Shown here: one piece after another, positions 61,033 through 64,000 of the stretch
Layout: each line of letters starts with the position of its first letter
Numbering within the stretch: position 1 is the stretch's first letter
Origin: Burkholderia lata
Lineage (GTDB): Bacteria > Pseudomonadota > Gammaproteobacteria > Burkholderiales > Burkholderiaceae
DNA: 64,000 bases
Reading direction: 5' to 3'
NCBI RefSeq assembly: GCF_902499335.1
Contig: NZ_CABVQK010000015.1
Coordinates: 62,001-126,000 of the forward strand
The notes under the pieces: generated by a model
The model's input: the letters and a program-made list of their open reading frames with translations, nothing else
What the model was told of the DNA's origin: nothing
The model's database searches: none
Program-made: the position numbers and the translations under genes

Positions 61033-61934
61033 CGACCCCGAACATGATGCCCGTGCGGCGCGACATCCGTTTCGCGCTGCCCCCCGAACGCGCACGTGAC
61101 TGGCACGTGCAGGGCGTGCCGGTCACGCACTTCATGAACGCGCTGTCGCTGCTGTTCCCGGCCGGCGAACGCTTCTTCATGGATTCGGTGCGCAACTATC
61201 GCGACCAGATCGAGGATCCCGAACTGAAGAAGCAGGTGCTCGGCTTCATCGGCCAGGAAGCGATGCATACGCGCGAGCACATCGAATACAACGACCTGCT
61301 GCAGTCGTCCGGTCTGCCCGCGCACAAGCTCGACAAGCGCCTGTGGACGATCCTCGGCTGGTTCAAGAAGGTGCTGCCGCATTCGATGCAGCTCGCGATC
61401 ACGATCGCGCTCGAGCACTACACGGCGATCCTCGCGAACCAGCTGCTGTCGGGCCACGAGCACCGGATCGACGGCTCGGTCGAAGGCTACCAGCAGATGT
61501 GGATGTGGCACGCGATGGAGGAAACCGAGCACAAGGCGGTGTCGTACGACGTATGGACCACCGTGATGAAACCGGGCCTCGGCAGCTACCTGCTGCGCAC
61601 GGGCACGATGCTGACGACGACCGTGTTCTTCTGGACCATCGTGTTCGACTTCCACGTGCGCCTGATGCGCGCGCACCGTCGCGAACACGGCAAGTTCGGC
61701 GGCATGTGGCGCCTCGTGAAGTACCTGTACAGCCCGAAGCACGGCGTGTTTCCAAGCATCGCGCGCGAATGGCTCGACTACTTCCGCCCGGGCTTCCACC
61801 CGTGGGACCACGACAATCACCAGTACCTGCAGGGGCTCGATACGTTGCTCGAGAACATCGACGCGACCAATGCGCGCTACGCCGCGCAAGCCGCCCCGCG
61901 CCGCGTGCCGCTGCACCCGGTTCCGCAGGCATGA
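61029..61934 (+). CDS. PF10118-type metal-dependent hydrolase
   Basis: 301-aa protein resembling the predicted metal-dependent hydrolase family PF10118: RRDIRFALPPERARDWHVQGVPVTHFMNALS, GFIGQEAMHTREHIEYND (Glu/His ligands), MEETEHKAVSYDVW (Glu-Glu-His) and a hydrophobic stretch TTTVFFWTIVFDFHV. The paired ExxH-type motifs look ferritin-like, so a di-metal oxygenase role is possible too. Translationally coupled to the SDR before it. GGAGGAG ribosome site. Confidence 0.85.
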   Translation: MTTPNMMPVRRDIRFALPPERARDWHVQGVPVTHFMNALSLLFPAGERFFMDSVRNYRDQIEDPELKKQVLGFIGQEAMHTREHIEYNDLLQSSGLPAHKLDKRLWTILGWFKKVLPHSMQLAITIALEHYTAILANQLLSGHEHRIDGSVEGYQQMWMWHAMEETEHKAVSYDVWTTVMKPGLGSYLLRTGTMLTTTVFFWTIVFDFHVRLMRAHRREHGKFGGMWRLVKYLYSPKHGVFPSIAREWLDYFRPGFHPWDHDNHQYLQGLDTLLENIDATNARYAAQAAPRRVPLHPVPQA

Positions 61935-61938
61935 CGCC

Positions 61939-62856
61939 ATGGCGCGCGCCCACGAGATGCTGACCGTCCAGTCCGGCGACGTGAAACTCGCCGTCTACGT
62001 AAGCGGGTCGCGTCGCGCCCCGCCGCTGATCCTCGTGCACGGCTACCCCGATTCGGCGGCCGTGTGGGCGCCGATCCGCGCGCGGCTCGCGAAGCGCTAC
62101 CGCGTGATCGCATACGACGTACGCGGCGCCGGTGCATCCGATGCACCGCGCCGCCGCGCCGACTACACGCTCGAGCGGCTCGCCGGCGACCTGAAGGCGG
62201 TGGCCGACGCGACCTGCGGCGGCCGGCCGTTCCACCTCGTCGGCCACGACTGGGGCTCGATCCAGTGCTGGGAGGCTGTGACCGACCCCGCGTTTCGCGG
62301 CCGGATCGCGTCGTACACGTCGATCTCGGGCCCGTGCCTCGATCACGTGTTCCGCGCGAAGATGCGGCTCAAGCAGAGCCTGAAGTCGTGGTACATCGCG
62401 TTCTTCCACCTGCCGCTCGTGCCGTCGCTGGTATGGCGGCTCGGCGGTGCGGCACTGTGGCCGCGCTGGCTGCAGCTCACCGAACGCGTGCGTGCCGAGC
62501 GCGACCCCGTGCAACTGAAGAACGCGCTGAACGGGCTGCAGCTGTACCGCGCGAACTTCCTCGCTCGGGCACGCAAGCCGCGCGAACGGTACGCGCAGGC
62601 GCCCGTGCAGATCCTGGTGCCGGTGCGCGACCGCTATGTGACGCCCGAGATGTCGGTCGACCTCGACCGCTGGCTCGGCGACCACGTGCGTGAGGAAATC
62701 GACGGCACGCACTGGATCGTGCTGCGCCATCCCGACATGATCGCGTCGCGGATCGACCGCTTCGCGTCCGCGCAGGAGCGGCCGGCGCTCGCCCCGGCCG
62801 TGGCCCGGGTTCAGCGCATCGCCGGCGCCGGCAGGCGTCTGAACAGCGTCTCGTAA
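61939..62856 (+). CDS. Alpha/beta hydrolase, epoxide hydrolase-like
   Basis: 305-aa alpha/beta hydrolase. HGYPDSAAVW is the oxyanion region and the nucleophile elbow is GHDWGS with Asp104, as in epoxide hydrolases and haloalkane dehalogenases rather than serine esterases. The later acid is in VRDRYVTPEM and the catalytic His in GTHWIVLRHPD. Begins five bases after the previous stop. Its 3' end overlaps the convergent gene at 62811 by 46 bases. Probably hydrates an epoxide or opens the BVMO product. Confidence 0.88.
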   Translation: MARAHEMLTVQSGDVKLAVYVSGSRRAPPLILVHGYPDSAAVWAPIRARLAKRYRVIAYDVRGAGASDAPRRRADYTLERLAGDLKAVADATCGGRPFHLVGHDWGSIQCWEAVTDPAFRGRIASYTSISGPCLDHVFRAKMRLKQSLKSWYIAFFHLPLVPSLVWRLGGAALWPRWLQLTERVRAERDPVQLKNALNGLQLYRANFLARARKPRERYAQAPVQILVPVRDRYVTPEMSVDLDRWLGDHVREEIDGTHWIVLRHPDMIASRIDRFASAQERPALAPAVARVQRIAGAGRRLNSVS

Positions 62857-63371
62857 TCGACGACGAGCCCGTCGTCGTCGATCTCCATCTCGGCCGTGAA
62901 GTCGCGGAAGATCCCTTCGTAGCGGTAGCGCCGGCCCGGCTCGAGGCACGCGTAGGCCTGCTTGACCGGCGTGACCTTAAGGTCGGGCGTAGAGATATAC
63001 GCGACGTCGATCGGCCGCCGCTCGCCACGCGCGAGCCCGAGGCGGCCGATCGGCAGCGAATTCGTGAACGGCGTCGCCGCGATGTCAATGTCGATGCAGC
63101 CGTCGAGCGCCGGCAGTGCGCGGCCCGAGCCGTCGTGCCAGTGGCCGGCGCCGTCGCTGCGCAATTCGAGCGTGCCGCCGCCCATCACCTTGAGCACCGC
63201 GCAGGTCACGCGCCAGTGCGCGTCGCACTCGACGCGATACGCGAGCCCGTACGCACGCCCGTACCGCTGGCCGACCACCGCGCTTTCGACGACGATCCCG
63301 CCGCCGCTCCGGTCGAATGTCAGATGTTCGACCCCGTCGCCTTCGAGCGACGCCCAACGCACTTCGCGCAT
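62811..63371 (-). CDS. Putative glycolipid-binding domain protein (PF06475-like)
   Basis: 186 aa: MREVRWASLEGDGVEHLTF, VVGQRYGRAYGLAYRVECDAHWRV, LDGCIDIDIAATPFTNSLPIGRL and YRYEG, which is the wording of proteins with a putative glycolipid-binding domain. The fold is beta-rich and there is no signal peptide. Start at ATG 63371 with GGAGG upstream. Convergent with and overlapping the hydrolase gene by 46 bases. Confidence 0.8.
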   Translation of the reverse strand: MREVRWASLEGDGVEHLTFDRSGGGIVVESAVVGQRYGRAYGLAYRVECDAHWRVTCAVLKVMGGGTLELRSDGAGHWHDGSGRALPALDGCIDIDIAATPFTNSLPIGRLGLARGERRPIDVAYISTPDLKVTPVKQAYACLEPGRRYRYEGIFRDFTAEMEIDDDGLVVDYETLFRRLPAPAMR

Positions 63372-63627
63372 CGTTCCGCCTCCCGGTTTTCCCGATGCGG
63401 GACATCGTGGCACAGATCGCTCGACGAAAGTGCCGGCCACCGCCGGTATCCGAGTCCCAAACGGGCAGCCCCGCCGAATGGCCTAACGGCGCGGCGTTCG
63501 GGCACGAATCGACATCCGGATTCACCGTTTCGGGGCATCGACCACAAATCCTGACTATCCAGAATTCCCTATTCCGGTGCACGGGATTGTGGCCTATGCT
63601 CGCGGCTCGTCCTGTTCCGCCGCCATC

Positions 63628-64000
63628 ATGCCTACCGCCCGCCCCGTCCCGCCGTCGATCGACCTGCGTATCCTGCTGCGCGGCATCGGGCAGATCGTGC
63701 TGCAGGCGAATGCGCTCACCGGTGCGCTGCTGCTCGCCGCGCTGGCGCTGACCGACCTGCGGCTCGCGAGCGCCGCGCTGGTCGGCTCGGCCGCCGCCAG
63801 CATGACGGCCGTGCTGACGGGCGCCGCGCGCCGCGACGTCGAACAAGGGCTGCACGGCTTCAACGGCGCGCTCGCCGCGCTGATCGCCGTGCTGTTCGCG
63901 CCCCATCAACTCACCGCCGTCGCGCTGGTGCCGCTGGCCTCGATCGGCGCGGCGCTCGTGCAGCGCGCGATGCGCGTGCCGCTCGCCCGCTGGCGCCAGT
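63628..64000 (+). CDS. Urea transporter (UT family), 5' part only
   Basis: The first 124 residues, cut by the window end. LLRGIGQIVLQANALTGALLLAAL and GLHGFNGALAALIAVLFAP match the repeat units of bacterial urea channels, which carry two homologous halves. Hydrophobic segments lie at about 35-50, 55-75 and 85-110. Passive urea uptake or release is inferred; the agmatinase in the window makes urea. Confidence 0.8.
   Translation, partial: MPTARPVPPSIDLRILLRGIGQIVLQANALTGALLLAALALTDLRLASAALVGSAAASMTAVLTGAARRDVEQGLHGFNGALAALIAVLFAPHQLTAVALVPLASIGAALVQRAMRVPLARWRQ

Noticed and set aside
1..64000. CRISPR arrays, tRNA or rRNA genes, insertion sequences
   Set aside because: No regular repeat-spacer array, cloverleaf, rRNA segment or transposase reading was found, although rearrangements are evident.

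Overview
The window looks like an accessory (secondary-replicon-type) segment of a Burkholderia, most likely of the B. cepacia complex. This is inferred from the very high GC third-position coding, the dense mix of regulators with short-chain dehydrogenases (SDRs), esterases and monooxygenases, the GGAGACA-type ribosome sites, and the cspA, DUF2889, NERD-helicase and MerR-like citrate synthase genes. No rRNA, tRNA, CRISPR array, transposase or phage gene was recognised.

Layout. (1) 25-10,282: a catabolic cluster with an AlkB-like membrane hydroxylase, two SDRs, a Baeyer-Villiger monooxygenase (BVMO), a SnoaL-like protein, two HSL-type esterases, a beta-hydroxyacid dehydrogenase and two IclR regulators, one of them frameshifted. 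The gene set fits hydroxylation, oxidation to ketone, lactone formation and ring opening of an alicyclic compound (inference). (2) 10,775-13,723: LysR regulator, dienelactone-hydrolase-like enzyme, a decayed aromatic hydroxylase tail and a MarR regulator. (3) 13,763-20,300: a TetR regulator and a complete RND efflux operon (membrane fusion protein, AcrB-type pump, OprM-type channel). (4) 20,301-27,499: a regulator-rich, rearranged stretch. It has a long non-coding region with two related dyads, LysR, TetR, a head-to-head fusion of a truncated porin and a truncated SDR, two intact SDR paralogues and an AraC regulator. (5) 27,925-35,966: a second catabolic cluster: SDR, DUF2889 protein, divergent LuxR regulator, and the operon cupin / aldehyde dehydrogenase / GMC oxidoreductase / MmgE-PrpD protein.

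(6) 35,973-41,357: conserved-looking genes: K+ channel, FAD amine-type oxidase, an HTH protein with a receiver-like domain carrying Glu at the phosphorylation position, and a NERD-domain SF1 helicase behind a promoter flanked by a perfect 11-bp inverted repeat. (7) 41,555-43,572: a visibly AT-richer islet of three genes (DUF6402-like protein, small membrane-anchored protein, immunity-like protein), the best candidate here for a poorly described system. (8) 43,689-52,770: chemotaxis receptor, DHA2 drug exporter, quinone oxidoreductase with divergent LysR, GNAT, MerR, an orphan sulfonate-binding protein, cspA and a small conserved-looking ORF. (9) 52,790-57,141: SDR remnant, a CoA-transferase with unusual domain order divergent from an HTH-citrate synthase, and agmatinase. 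(10) 57,568-64,000: lysoplasmalogenase, a second BVMO operon (BVMO, SDR, PF10118 hydrolase, epoxide-hydrolase-like enzyme) behind a clear palindromic operator, a glycolipid-binding-domain protein, and the start of a urea transporter cut by the window edge.

Common themes are oxidation of hydrophobic substrates, local one-regulator-per-operon control, and active gene decay: a frameshifted IclR, hydroxylase tail, porin/SDR chimera and SDR remnant lie close to intact paralogues. All family names come from reading motifs; no database search was possible.
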